Shown: piece by piece, positions 26,765 to 35,062 of the stretch
How positions within the stretch are numbered: position 1 is the stretch's first letter
Layout of the letters: the number at the start of each line of letters is the position of its first letter
Assembly (NCBI GenBank): GCA_964019695.1
Contig: OZ026526.1
Span: forward strand, 12,855,754 to 12,919,753
DNA length: 64,000 nucleotides
Source of the DNA: Loripinus fragilis
Lineage: Eukaryota > Mollusca > Bivalvia > Lucinida > Lucinidae
Direction of reading: 5' to 3'
Translations under genes and position numbers: made by a program
Notes under the pieces: model-generated
The model's database searches: none
What the model saw: only the letters and a program-made list of their open reading frames with translations
What the model was told of the DNA's origin: nothing

Positions 26765-26836
26765 CCAATCAGATTAAAGTTGCTCTCTCTAGCGGAGGAG
26801 TAGAATATAGGTCAATCCACTTATCCAACTATATAA
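26765..26836 (+). promoter_or_regulatory. promoter of small basic gene 3
   Basis: CCAAT at 26765, GTTGCTCTCTCTAGCG near 26779, TAGGTCAATC at 26808-26817 and TATATAA at 26830. Order and spacing copy the rightward half of the promoter at 23382-23452. Confidence 0.75.
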
Positions 26837-26865
26837 CCCAACGTACTTTGTGTCTCTCTAAAAAA

Positions 26866-27045
26866 ATGAAGTTCTTTGAAAAATTCAGTTTGACTAAGTT
26901 GTGTGCTGCTTTGCAGCGAAAAGATTGGAAAGAGGTGGAGAGACAGCAAAATAAGTTGGGATTAGAGCAATTTCTTGCTCGTAGAGGGATTGGTTCCAGA
27001 AAACCTGTAGCCATTGTTCAACCTATTTTAAAATCTTCTAAGTAA
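26866..27045 (+). CDS. 59-residue basic protein, Polinton left gene 3
   Basis: ATG 26866 lies about 30 nt past the TATA box, so translation would start very near the mRNA cap. The product starts MKFFEKFSLTKLCAALQRKD and ends KPVAIVQPILKSSK; it is basic, with a probable amphipathic helix. I do not recognise it. Evidence that it is real: a dedicated promoter shared in design with two neighbours, and a histone-type stem-loop 38 nt past its stop. Confidence 0.7.
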   Translation: MKFFEKFSLTKLCAALQRKDWKEVERQQNKLGLEQFLARRGIGSRKPVAIVQPILKSSK

Positions 27046-27083
27046 GAAATATTTTGTTACTTAGGAGACTTTAAAAAACAAAC

Positions 27084-27099
27084 AGTCCTTTTCAGGGCT
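27084..27099 (+). promoter_or_regulatory. histone-type 3' stem-loop, gene 3
   Basis: AGTCCTTTTCAGGGCT: 6-bp stem with one T:G wobble, loop TTTC, 5' flank ACAAAC. The purine block AAAGAAT follows at 27117-27123. An AATAAA lies further on (about 27134), as a possible back-up polyadenylation signal. Confidence 0.7.
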
Positions 27100-27154
27100 A
27101 CTAAATTAGTTTCGTTAAAGAATAACCTCAAAATAAAAAACAAACACAATTTCA

Positions 27155-27175
27155 ACACCGTAATTTTATTTACAA
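27155..27175 (-). terminator. polyadenylation signal for zinc-knuckle gene
   Basis: Read leftward, AAATAAAATT lies about 65 nt past the stop of the gene at 27233. This gene uses ordinary polyadenylation, unlike its three neighbours. Confidence 0.5.
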
Positions 27176-27232
27176 CTTACACTATCTTAAAAACAGAACC
27201 GATCGTCACTATAAATCCTTTAAGTCCAGTCT

Positions 27233-27880
27233 TTAATGAATATGCACTATAGAGTCACTGTCTGGTTCATCATGAGAAATCGGTTTATCCCAGTTTTCCG
27301 CCACCATCTCTGTACAGGATCGAGGTGAGTGAGAGTCTGATTTACAAATGAAACAATATGGCTTCTTCCCTGTCTTTGTACGGATAGCTGTCTTCTTTGA
27401 ACGAGTGTCCAAGCGTCTTCTCTTAGGACTGATATCAGAAATATCTGGTTCAGGAGCCTTTCGTTTCCTTGAAGGCTTCGCTGTAGATACTGAAGACTCA
27501 GTCTGTTGCTTCTCTATAGATATAGAAGACTGTTGAGATGTAAAATCCTCTTCTCTCTTAGGACAATTTGGAGCCCAATGATCTACAAGTCCACAGATAA
27601 AATATTGTCCATATGCAGGCTTCTTCTTATCTGTAGACATCTGTTGTTCTCTTAATTTCTTAGCCTCCGGACAATCTCCAATCCAATGTCCCATATCATG
27701 ACAATGGTGACATTCTCCATAAGGTGGCCTCAACTTGTCTTGTTGTCTCAAACTATCTTCTAATGGTTGCATCAAAGCTTGTTCCTCTTGAGATAAAAGT
27801 TTCTTCAATGATACACAATGATAGTAGATGCTCTTCTTATCATAGACTTTAGCCATCCTTGGATCTCTACTGTTTGCCAT
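27233..27880 (-). CDS. zinc-knuckle (CCHC) protein
   Basis: 215 residues from ATG 27880, with a leftward TATA (CTATAAATA) near 27935-27943. A complete CX2CX4HX4C knuckle is at 57-70 (C57, C60, H65, C70). A second at 93-106 has Tyr in place of its first Cys, and a third Cys/His cluster lies near 182-197 (CFICKSDSHSPRSC). A basic, Ser/Pro-rich linker carries nuclear-signal-like KRRR/RKRK clusters. CCHC knuckles bind single-stranded nucleic acid, as in retroviral nucleocapsid. A nucleic-acid-binding role is well supported; its place in the element's life cycle is unknown. It is the last gene of a leftward cassette. Confidence 0.8.
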   Translation of the reverse strand: MANSRDPRMAKVYDKKSIYYHCVSLKKLLSQEEQALMQPLEDSLRQQDKLRPPYGECHHCHDMGHWIGDCPEAKKLREQQMSTDKKKPAYGQYFICGLVDHWAPNCPKREEDFTSQQSSISIEKQQTESSVSTAKPSRKRKAPEPDISDISPKRRRLDTRSKKTAIRTKTGKKPYCFICKSDSHSPRSCTEMVAENWDKPISHDEPDSDSIVHIH

Positions 27881-27936
27881 CTTTACTCTTTGAAAGTCAG
27901 AAGTGAAATGATTCTCTCTCACTGGTGTCCACCTAT

Positions 27937-28257
27937 TTATAGTCCAGATATAGTTTTGTCTCTTCTATGATTGTAGAGAAATTCGATCACACTAGGATTG
28001 TCAGCGACACATCTTTTCCAATTCTCAAATGTGATCAGTGTCTCTTTTTCCATCAAATAACTGATACTGATCCACCAAAGTTTCTTGAAATCTTCAAAAG
28101 TTTCAGGACTATTGAGTTTCTGTTGAATCTCTTCCAAAGTGATCTCATCATGAGAAAATAAGATGTAAATGCAGAACAATAATCTTCTATAAGGTCTGAA
28201 CTTCAATATCTTGGAAAGTGGAATTTCCAAATATTTCTTCTCTCTTGCTTCTTCCAT
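27937..28257 (-). CDS. uncharacterised helical protein, paralogue of neighbour
   Basis: 106 residues from ATG 28257, about 45 nt past a leftward TATA (GATATAAAAA near 28297-28306). No known domain. It aligns by eye with the product of 28304-28690: both share an ILxF...Y segment, ETFxxF near the middle, an IT/VT-xxxW motif and a C-terminal SVI. The pair looks like a tandem duplication. The 3' end abuts the promoter of the zinc-knuckle gene. Confidence 0.65.
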   Translation of the reverse strand: MEEAREKKYLEIPLSKILKFRPYRRLLFCIYILFSHDEITLEEIQQKLNSPETFEDFKKLWWISISYLMEKETLITFENWKRCVADNPSVIEFLYNHRRDKTISGL

Positions 28258-28303
28258 GATGTTGAACTCAGATATGATGATCAAAATGACTTGATCATTC
28301 TTT

Positions 28304-28690
28304 TTATATCGTGATCAAGCTATCTATGTTTGAAATGAGATCTTCGTAATCCATATCTTCTTCTTCTGAGGCTTGTTGAATTTCTTTCAATACTGCTTCG
28401 ATGTGAGGAATCACACTTTCGCTGTTTGCCACATAAGTTACCCAATCCATATAGGTGACAGGAGTGTCATCAATGATTCTCAACATCTCTCTAGCATTAC
28501 GTTTAGTCCAAAATCTGAATGTATCAAATGTCTCAAATCGGTTTAACCAGTTCTTGATTCCTGCTCTCGTTTTCAAAAACTCGGCACTGGATTGTTCTAA
28601 TGATAAGATGTGGTCTAAAGTTATTTTGTAGACATCAAAATGTAAAATTTGATCTAAGCACACGGGTATACTTTTGGTGATCGTATACAT
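28304..28690 (-). CDS. uncharacterised helical protein, paralogue of neighbour
   Basis: 128 residues from ATG 28690, starting only 2 nt past the stop of the upstream gene. Ends in an acidic tail (EEEDMDYEDL). Related to the protein at 27937-28257 through the shared W-xx-xVA-S-SVI region. Function unknown. The tight packing suggests shared transcription with 28693-29370. Confidence 0.65.
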   Translation of the reverse strand: MYTITKSIPVCLDQILHFDVYKITLDHILSLEQSSAEFLKTRAGIKNWLNRFETFDTFRFWTKRNAREMLRIIDDTPVTYMDWVTYVANSESVIPHIEAVLKEIQQASEEEDMDYEDLISNIDSLITI

Positions 28691-28692
28691 AT

Positions 28693-29370
28693 TCAGTTAT
28701 TCAGCAGATAATCAGATTCACGACTTGGAAACTTCAAAATAATTTGTGGTTCTATCTGTCTTGGAGTATAATGTCCAATGGCAACGTTATATGAATCTGG
28801 TCTGTTTATATACCTAATCAGTTCACTGGTTATAAAGTGGTTAATCCCTGCAGCTGTTAAAGATGCCACAGATAAAGATACATCTTGAGTATTCCATGCA
28901 GACAATAACCATTGGACCTGGTGTTTAGGAGCTTCTTCCTTTAAGTACAAACATCCATAAAACTTATTACTGTCATAGATAATTCCATTCAAAAAATACT
29001 TGATATCTGTGTCACGAGTACGAATAGAGTAAAGTTTATCCATTGTCAAATTCTTCATTCTAACAACCCAAACACGAGCTTTATCAATACTGTGAAATTT
29101 GGAGTAATGTATCTTGAGCATGTCCGTATGAATTCTTAAGCGCATCTCGCCAGGAAGATTTAGTAATTCGTCCATGCTTAGAAGTAGTTGGCCTAGTTCT
29201 TGGTGATAGATGTCCTGAGATTTAGTCTCTAAAGCATTTGACAAGCGTCTCAACCTAAGTTTAAACCATCCTTCTTGAATTTGCTTCCTGAATCCTAACC
29301 CTTTAGCTGAATTGTACATCGAATAAGTCCATATCATATGTTGTATTTCTGGCGGTAGTTGATATGCCAT
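28693..29370 (-). CDS. uncharacterised protein with F-box-like N-terminus
   Basis: 225 residues from ATG 29370. A leftward TATA (CTATAAAAG) is at about 29441-29449, giving a 5' UTR of some 50 nt. The N-terminus (LPPEIQHMIWTYSMYN) has the LP-x-E-x-x-x-x-I pattern typical of F-box starts, but the full F-box is not convincing. If real it would link to SCF ubiquitin ligases, which viruses often exploit; this is only a hint. First gene of the leftward cassette. Confidence 0.65.
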   Translation of the reverse strand: MAYQLPPEIQHMIWTYSMYNSAKGLGFRKQIQEGWFKLRLRRLSNALETKSQDIYHQELGQLLLSMDELLNLPGEMRLRIHTDMLKIHYSKFHSIDKARVWVVRMKNLTMDKLYSIRTRDTDIKYFLNGIIYDSNKFYGCLYLKEEAPKHQVQWLLSAWNTQDVSLSVASLTAAGINHFITSELIRYINRPDSYNVAIGHYTPRQIEPQIILKFPSRESDYLLNN

Positions 29371-29440
29371 AACTGATTTGCTCTCTTTATGTGTTACCTG
29401 CAGATGAATTATTTCTAATGTGATAAGATAGCAACTGTTC

Positions 29441-29449
29441 TAAGCTTTT
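29441..29449 (-). promoter_or_regulatory. TATA box of leftward cassette
   Basis: CTATAAAAG read leftward, about 75 nt before ATG 29370. No TAGGTCAATC box accompanies it, so it belongs to a different promoter class from the left-end genes. Confidence 0.65.
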
Positions 29450-30128
29450 ATAGGGTGCAAAAATTTTGAAAATCGGTCCAGGCAAACTCAAGTTATTGGG
29501 AAAATATGATTTTACTTTTTAGAAATCCGGTTCTTGCTTTTTCATGCCATTAAATTATCTCCCTTGAATAAGAAAATTTTAACGGTAAAAAATATGCAAA
29601 ATTTTGTCAAATTTGTAATATCTCGGGTATTTTTTATCAATTGACTTCAAATTTTTACCATAAGATAGCTCTTATATTCAAGTTATCGATTTTACATACT
29701 ATAAAGGCATGATAACTATTATGGGATGGTGTATGCAAATTTGAGACACCATTTCAAACTCATTTTGTTATAGGATTACTTTATAAATGAATCGTAAATA
29801 ATTGCTTATTAAGTCAGTAGAGATATATACTGACCACTGGTACTCTATAGTCCGCCGAGGCCCGTAGAGAAGCTTTGTGCTTCAGAAACTGTTGAAAATA
29901 GTAAGTAAATATGCATTTAAAAAGGTAGAGCAGCTTCGGCTGTTTAAGGGCGCCAACCTTCGGGTTGGAGTGGCTCCGCCTCAAATTCTCTGGTCCATAG
30001 AGACATGCAGGAATTTGACTTGTATTTGAGACATTTTCAATCGCCAGGGATTCCAAGGTTAGGATAGTACTGGGGGAGTAATGGTGCTGTTTATACAGTG
30101 CCTGATACTTCTTGCAAATTTTCAAAAA
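29450..30128. other. non-coding inter-gene region of Polinton
   Basis: AT-rich spacer between the leftward cassette and the polymerase. It contains a GC-rich structured island at 29918-29985. A leftward open frame at 29814-30167 crosses the island and the tandem repeats and is not supported. Confidence 0.55.
29918..29985 (+). other. GC-rich hairpin island with UUCG tetraloops
   Basis: Three hairpins in a row: CAGC-TTCG-GCTG, CCAACC-TTCG-GGTTGG and GGAG-TGG-CTCC. The first two have the exceptionally stable C(UUCG)G loop. This is striking in an AT-rich surround and suggests a structured RNA, or a DNA cruciform. It lies between divergent gene blocks, so a small non-coding RNA or replication/packaging signal is possible. 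Confidence 0.5.
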
Positions 30129-30340
30129 TTGTAGTCTCGCCTGCTTTTTAGGCCTAGCAAAAAACATGTAGTCTCGCCTGACACTTTAGGTCTAACAAGA
30201 TAAATGTGATCTAGCCTGCCAACTTAGACCTAGCTAAAATATGTAGTCTCGCCTGCACTTTAGACCTAGTAAAATAATATGTAGTCTCGCCTGCAAATCT
30301 GAGTCCTGTAAAAGTCATGTAGTCTCGCCTGATTCAATGT
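30129..30340 (+). repeat. 38-bp direct repeats upstream of polymerase gene
   Basis: Six consecutive units start ATGTAGTCTCGCCTG (first at about 30130, then near 30168, 30206, 30241, 30280 and 30318), mostly followed by TTAGACCTAGYAAAA. The spacing of about 38 bp is regular. It ends about 70 nt upstream of the polymerase TATA box. An enhancer or an iteron-like protein-binding array is plausible. Confidence 0.75.
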
Positions 30341-30408
30341 GAAAAAATTCAGGTACTGAGTCTCAACTGTGAAATTTCAACTGTTGATTGCAGAAAAATC
30401 TGGGTTTT

Positions 30409-30420
30409 TCCAGTATAAAT
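30409..30420 (+). promoter_or_regulatory. TATA box of polymerase gene
   Basis: CAGTATAAATTG, about 65 nt before the first ATG (30476). Confidence 0.6.
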
Positions 30421-30475
30421 TGAGCTCGCATTCCCATTCCAGCATCATTTCACTACAGAACTTCGAACAGTCAAG

Positions 30476-33400
30476 ATGGTTAAACGACAGAGAGATAATA
30501 CCCCACCCACTTCTGATGATAAAGACCCTCAACCAAAGTTGGTAGATTATTCAGACACAGAGAGCTCAGATGATGAAGATGATATTAGACCACCACCAAG
30601 GAAAAGAAGAGCTTAGACTATGTATTCAGACGATGAAGATGATGAAGATTTGACTTCTTACTATACTATCAAGGCAGTCAGTGAGAAGAAGTCTAGATTA
30701 TTTCAAGCTCAAGGGAAAGAATTTCAACTCAACATCAAGACTTTCCCTGACAATGTTTCGCCATATCAGTTCATATCAAGATTGTTTGATCAGCTGGTTG
30801 AAGACATCAAAGAAAGATGCCAGATGGAATCCAATGATAAGATGCGGATGACTATTCTTCATCCTGGATTGAAACTGGGTGTCTTTGTGACATGGAGAGA
30901 TGTCTCAGCTATGACTGGAGAAGCTGTGTTAGAAGAGATTATGAAAGTGCTCCAGTCCAATGAGAATTTTCCCATCAATGATGGACAGATGACTATTCAA
31001 GTCACAGTGGTGAGACTTCCAGTGGGCAGTGGACGTAAACCATTACATGCTGGTCTCTATTTTGAGTCAGAACATATGAGAAAGAATAAACAGAGTATTA
31101 TACAGATCAACAATACCAAAGATGTGATGTGTATGGCGAGAGCTGTGGTGGTGGCGAAATGCAATGTGGATAAAGATGATTCAGAAACATGGAAACAGAA
31201 CTGGCATTATATGAGAAGATCAGATCGACCTGTGCAGACCAGAGAAGCGATGAAGTTACTGGATCAAGCCAAGATTCCTCATACTAAACCTTGTGGTATT
31301 GAGGAATACAAGAAGATCCAATCTGTACTTGCTCCCAAGTACTTGATTAAAGTCCATTCTCAGTATCCTAAAGATGGGCTGATATTTCCACTTCAATTCA
31401 AGAAGAAACCTGAGACAAGGGTGATCCATATTTACTTTAATGGAGTAGATCACTATGATGCGATTACAAAGGTGACAGGATTTCTGGGTGCTAGCTATTA
31501 CTGCGAGTATTGTGATGTTGGGTATAAACAAGTAGGAGACCATAGATGTGCTGATGGATGTGAAGATTGCTATAGTGACATTCCTTGTATTCGTGGTGAA
31601 AAGATACGTTGTATGGACTGTAAAAGAACTTTTCGTAGTAGAGACTGTTTTGCAAAGCATAAGGCAATAAAATCTAAGCAGCATAAATCTATTTGTCAAC
31701 TTGTGTATAATTGTGGTAAATGTAATTTTAGGATTGTGGGCAATAAGAAAAATCATGTATGTCCAGGACAGAGAAAATGTAGGAATTGTAAAGAATTTGT
31801 AGGACCCAATCATCAATGCTATATTCAAAGTTATGAATGTAAATCAGAGATGACTGAAAATGAAGGAGAAGAAGAGGTTTCTCAACCTAAGAAATCTCTT
31901 TCATCTTCTTTGATTTCGAGTCAAATCAAGAAACTGGCACACATCAAGTGAATTTCTGTGTTGCTCATAAAGCGTGTGATGATTGCATGGATTTGCCCAT
32001 AGATACATTTTGTCCGACTTGTTCGACACAAACAGGTCTGAGAGAATTTATCTTTGAAGGCAAAGATACTTTACCACAATTTTGCAATTGGATTTTAGGA
32101 GATGAGAATAAAGGAGTGACGTGTATTGCACATAATTTTGGAGGATATGATGGTCAGTTCATCTTACACTATATCTTAGAATATGGTACAGTGAAACCTG
32201 AAGTGATCGTGAATGGAAATACTATACTTAGAATGAAAGTAGGACGTGTCACATCCCTTGATTCTTATCAGTTTTTGCATATGAGACTGGCTAATTTCCC
32301 AGATACCTTTGGCTTGACAGAGATGAATGAAGGTTACTTTCCTCATCTTGCAAATACACTGGCAAACCAAAAGTATGTGGGACCTTACTTTCCTGTGGAC
32401 ATGTACAATCCTGGTCAGATGTCTGTCAAGGATCGTGAGGTATTTTTAGCTTGGCATAAAGGGAAAATTGAGAGTGGTGCTATATTTGACTTCAGACAGG
32501 AGATGGAAGAATACTGTCGTAGTGATGTGGATATTCTAAGACGAGGATGTGCTTGTTTCAGACGAGAATTGATTAACATTAGTGGACTCGATCCTTTGTC
32601 TGTAGCTTGCACTATCGCTATGTTCAAAAGTATGGAGAAAAAATCATATGCCTGAAAACAGTATTGCCATCATCCCACCTGAAGGCTATCCTAATCAAAA
32701 GAACTACTCTATCAAAGCTGTAAGATGGATTCAAAGTGAAGCTAAGACACGTGGTATTGAGATCAAACAAGCATTGAATGGTGGTGAGCAAAGAATCAAT
32801 GGACATTATGTGGATGGCTACCATGAAGAATCTCGAACTGTATTTGAATTCTATGGATGTTACTGGCATGGATGTCCTACTCAAGTACGGACTGTTTCCA
32901 CTTGGACATCCCACCATCTATTCTCAAGAGAATATTGACAAAGACAATATCAGACAGTACTGTGAATTGATCAAGTGTAAAGTGTTACCACCCACCAATT
33001 TGTACCATCCAGTACTTCCTCAGAAATGCAGTCAGAAATTGATGTTTCCATTGTGTAGAAGTTGTGCTGAAAAGACAGATCCTCATATGAGATGTACTCA
33101 TTTACAGGAAGAAGATAGAAGTTTTACAGGGACTTGGGTTACCATCGAATTGTTTGAGGCTTTGGAAAGGGGTTACAAGTTATTGGACGTGTATGAAGTC
33201 TGGCATTTCTCAGAGACAGCTCGATATGATAAAGCATCTGGAGAAGGAGGGATTTTTGCTGGCTATATCGATACTTTTCTGAGAATCAAACAAGAATCAA
33301 GTGGCTATCCTGATTGGTGCAAGACAGAGCAAGATAAGTTCAAGTTCAAGCAAGATTATTTTGAAGCTGAAGGAATCAGATTGGAGAATGTTGAGAAGAA

Positions 33401-34139
33401 TAAAGGAATGAGAGCTATTGCCAAGATCATGTTAAACAGTCTCTGGGGAAAATTGGCACAGCGAGACAATATGACCAAGACAGAATATATCTCAGAACCT
33501 TCCAAGTTCTTTGATCTGGTGACGAATCCAAACAAGATTGTCAAGAATGTGGACATTTGCAGAGAAAATCTTCTACTGGTCAACTGGGACGATACAGAAT
33601 CTAATGTGGAGCCACATGCTTGCAGTAATGTGATTGTCGCAGCCTTCGTCACTGCTCAAGCCAGATTGAAGCTCTATGGAATCTTGGAAAAGCTGAATGA
33701 ACGTGTACTCTACTTTGATACAGACTCTATCATCTATCATCACAAACCCCATTTATGGAATCCTACTATTGTCAACAACAGACTTGGAGAATGGACAGAT
33801 GAAGTACCCAATGCTAGAATTGTTAAATTTGTAGGCATGGGACCGAAGAACTATGGCTATGAATTTGTGGACAAAGATGGAAAGAGGAAATCAACTTGCA
33901 AAGTGAAAGGACTCACTCTAGATTACAATACATCTCAAGTCATTCACTTTAATCGAATGCTGAACTTGGTGAAGGAAGATACAAAAGACTTTAGAGAAAC
34001 TGTCAACTACCATCGGATCAGAAAACATAAAGACAAGACTGTGACCACTGAATTGCAATCCAAGACTTATCGATTCACTTATACTAAGCGTGTCATTGTT
34101 GGAGATGGATATACTGTTCTTTATGGGTATTTGGCATAG
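30476..34139 (+). pseudogene. pPolB: protein-primed family B DNA polymerase, broken
   Basis: Replicative polymerase of the element; family members start DNA synthesis from a protein primer at the terminal repeats. ATG 30476 opens a 46-codon acidic, NLS-bearing segment closed by an in-frame TAG (30614); the same frame continues from ATG 30620. An N-terminal region with many Cys/His pairs (about 31500-31810) is followed by the 3'-5' exonuclease: Exo I (DFE, in the shifted frame near 31910), Exo II (AHNFGGYDG, 32130) and Exo III (YCRSDVDIL, 32514). Palm motif B (NSLWGKL, 33435) and motif C (YFDTDS, 33712) are present. Frame changes occur near 31890, 32636 and 32885. Motif A (SLYP type) is not found; the last break seems to have lost it. 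Not functional as it stands. Confidence 0.9.
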
Positions 34140-34283
34140 AGTAGTTCTGATGATCATGTATTATTTCTGATAAACATGTATTGAACTGTGTCTGATGTAT
34201 TGTACACGTGTTTTTTTATGTATTAAACTGTTTTTTTTTTAAATTATGTATTAAACTGTTGGTTCATGTTCATTAAAATTTGA

Positions 34284-34292
34284 GTATAAATA
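34284..34292 (+). promoter_or_regulatory. TATA box of packaging ATPase gene
   Basis: GTATAAATA about 40 nt upstream of ATG 34325. The upstream in-frame TTG at 34280 overlaps it and cannot be the start. Confidence 0.65.
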
Positions 34293-34324
34293 AAGTTGTC
34301 TTTGTTATTTTTTCACAGTTAGAC

Positions 34325-35023
34325 ATGGCCCTTTCTACACACCAGTTGGACTCAAATCAAGATATTGGAAGTTTGTTTTTTAAACACCCTTCTAATATTT
34401 TTATTTCTGGTCCAAGTGGATCGGGTAAAACTGAATTTGTTAAAAAGATGATTGAGTTTAAAGAAGATTTATTTGATATTTTACCCCAACGTATTGTTTG
34501 GTGTTACAAGGAATGGCAAAAATCTTATAATATCTTACAAGAACGTGAGGGGTCAAACATCAAATTTATTCAAGGTATTCCCGATGATGAAGATGAGATT
34601 GTCACCGATCCCAGTGCAACGCACTTGGTGATTTTTGATGACATGTTAGGAGATAAAGATGAAGAAAAAATTAAGTTATGGTTTACAAGAAAAGGACATC
34701 ATAGAAATGCAAGTGTGGTGTACATCACACAAAATTTATTTCAACAAAGTAAATCTTCTCGCACCATCAGTTTGAATGCTCATTATTTAGTTTTATTTCA
34801 AAGTCCAAGAGATAAAATGCAAATTAAAGTATTGGCCAATCAACTTCAAGCTCCCCATATGATTCATGCGTTTAACGATGCCACATCTATACCTCATGGA
34901 TACTTATTGGTCGATTTGAAACCAAATACACCTGATTATTTCAGATTCAGAACACAAATTTTTCAAAACTGGTTTACAAAATCAGATCAACAAGGACCTG
35001 TTGTCTATTTTCCAGGAGTATAA
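34325..35023 (+). CDS. ATP: FtsK/HerA-type genome packaging ATPase
   Basis: 232 residues. In related viruses this ATPase pumps the genome into the preformed capsid. Walker A GPSGSGKT is at 29-36 and Walker B LVIFDD at 101-106, followed by a conserved TQN (the arginine-finger/sensor region, YITQNLF). Length is normal for adeno-/poxvirus A32-like Polinton ATPases. Frame intact. It opens the rightward virion block and has its own TATA box. Confidence 0.9.
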   Translation: MALSTHQLDSNQDIGSLFFKHPSNIFISGPSGSGKTEFVKKMIEFKEDLFDILPQRIVWCYKEWQKSYNILQEREGSNIKFIQGIPDDEDEIVTDPSATHLVIFDDMLGDKDEEKIKLWFTRKGHHRNASVVYITQNLFQQSKSSRTISLNAHYLVLFQSPRDKMQIKVLANQLQAPHMIHAFNDATSIPHGYLLVDLKPNTPDYFRFRTQIFQNWFTKSDQQGPVVYFPGV

Positions 35024-35029
35024 AAAGGT
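35020..35029 (+). promoter_or_regulatory. TATA box of 35063 gene
   Basis: GTATAAAAAGG overlaps the stop codon of the ATPase gene and lies about 40 nt before ATG 35063. Confidence 0.55.
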
Positions 35030-35062
35030 GTGTTTGAGTTTAAATCCATCATTTGTGTCAAA

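Noticed and set aside
29814..30167. Leftward 117-codon open frame in the Polinton
   Set aside because: It runs across the hairpin island and into the 38-bp repeats, has no promoter of the type its neighbours have, and shows no domain.
30129..30340. Evenly spaced direct repeats resembling a CRISPR array
   Set aside because: The units are tandem, with related rather than unique spacers, in a eukaryotic mobile element.
31256..31828. Leftward 190-codon open frame within the polymerase gene
   Set aside because: Shadow of the rightward Cys-rich polymerase region; no independent support.
31880..32890. Programmed frameshifting in the polymerase gene
   Set aside because: No slippery heptamer lies in the correct phase at any of the three changes, two of them are +1, and motif A is missing as well, so decay is the simpler reading.
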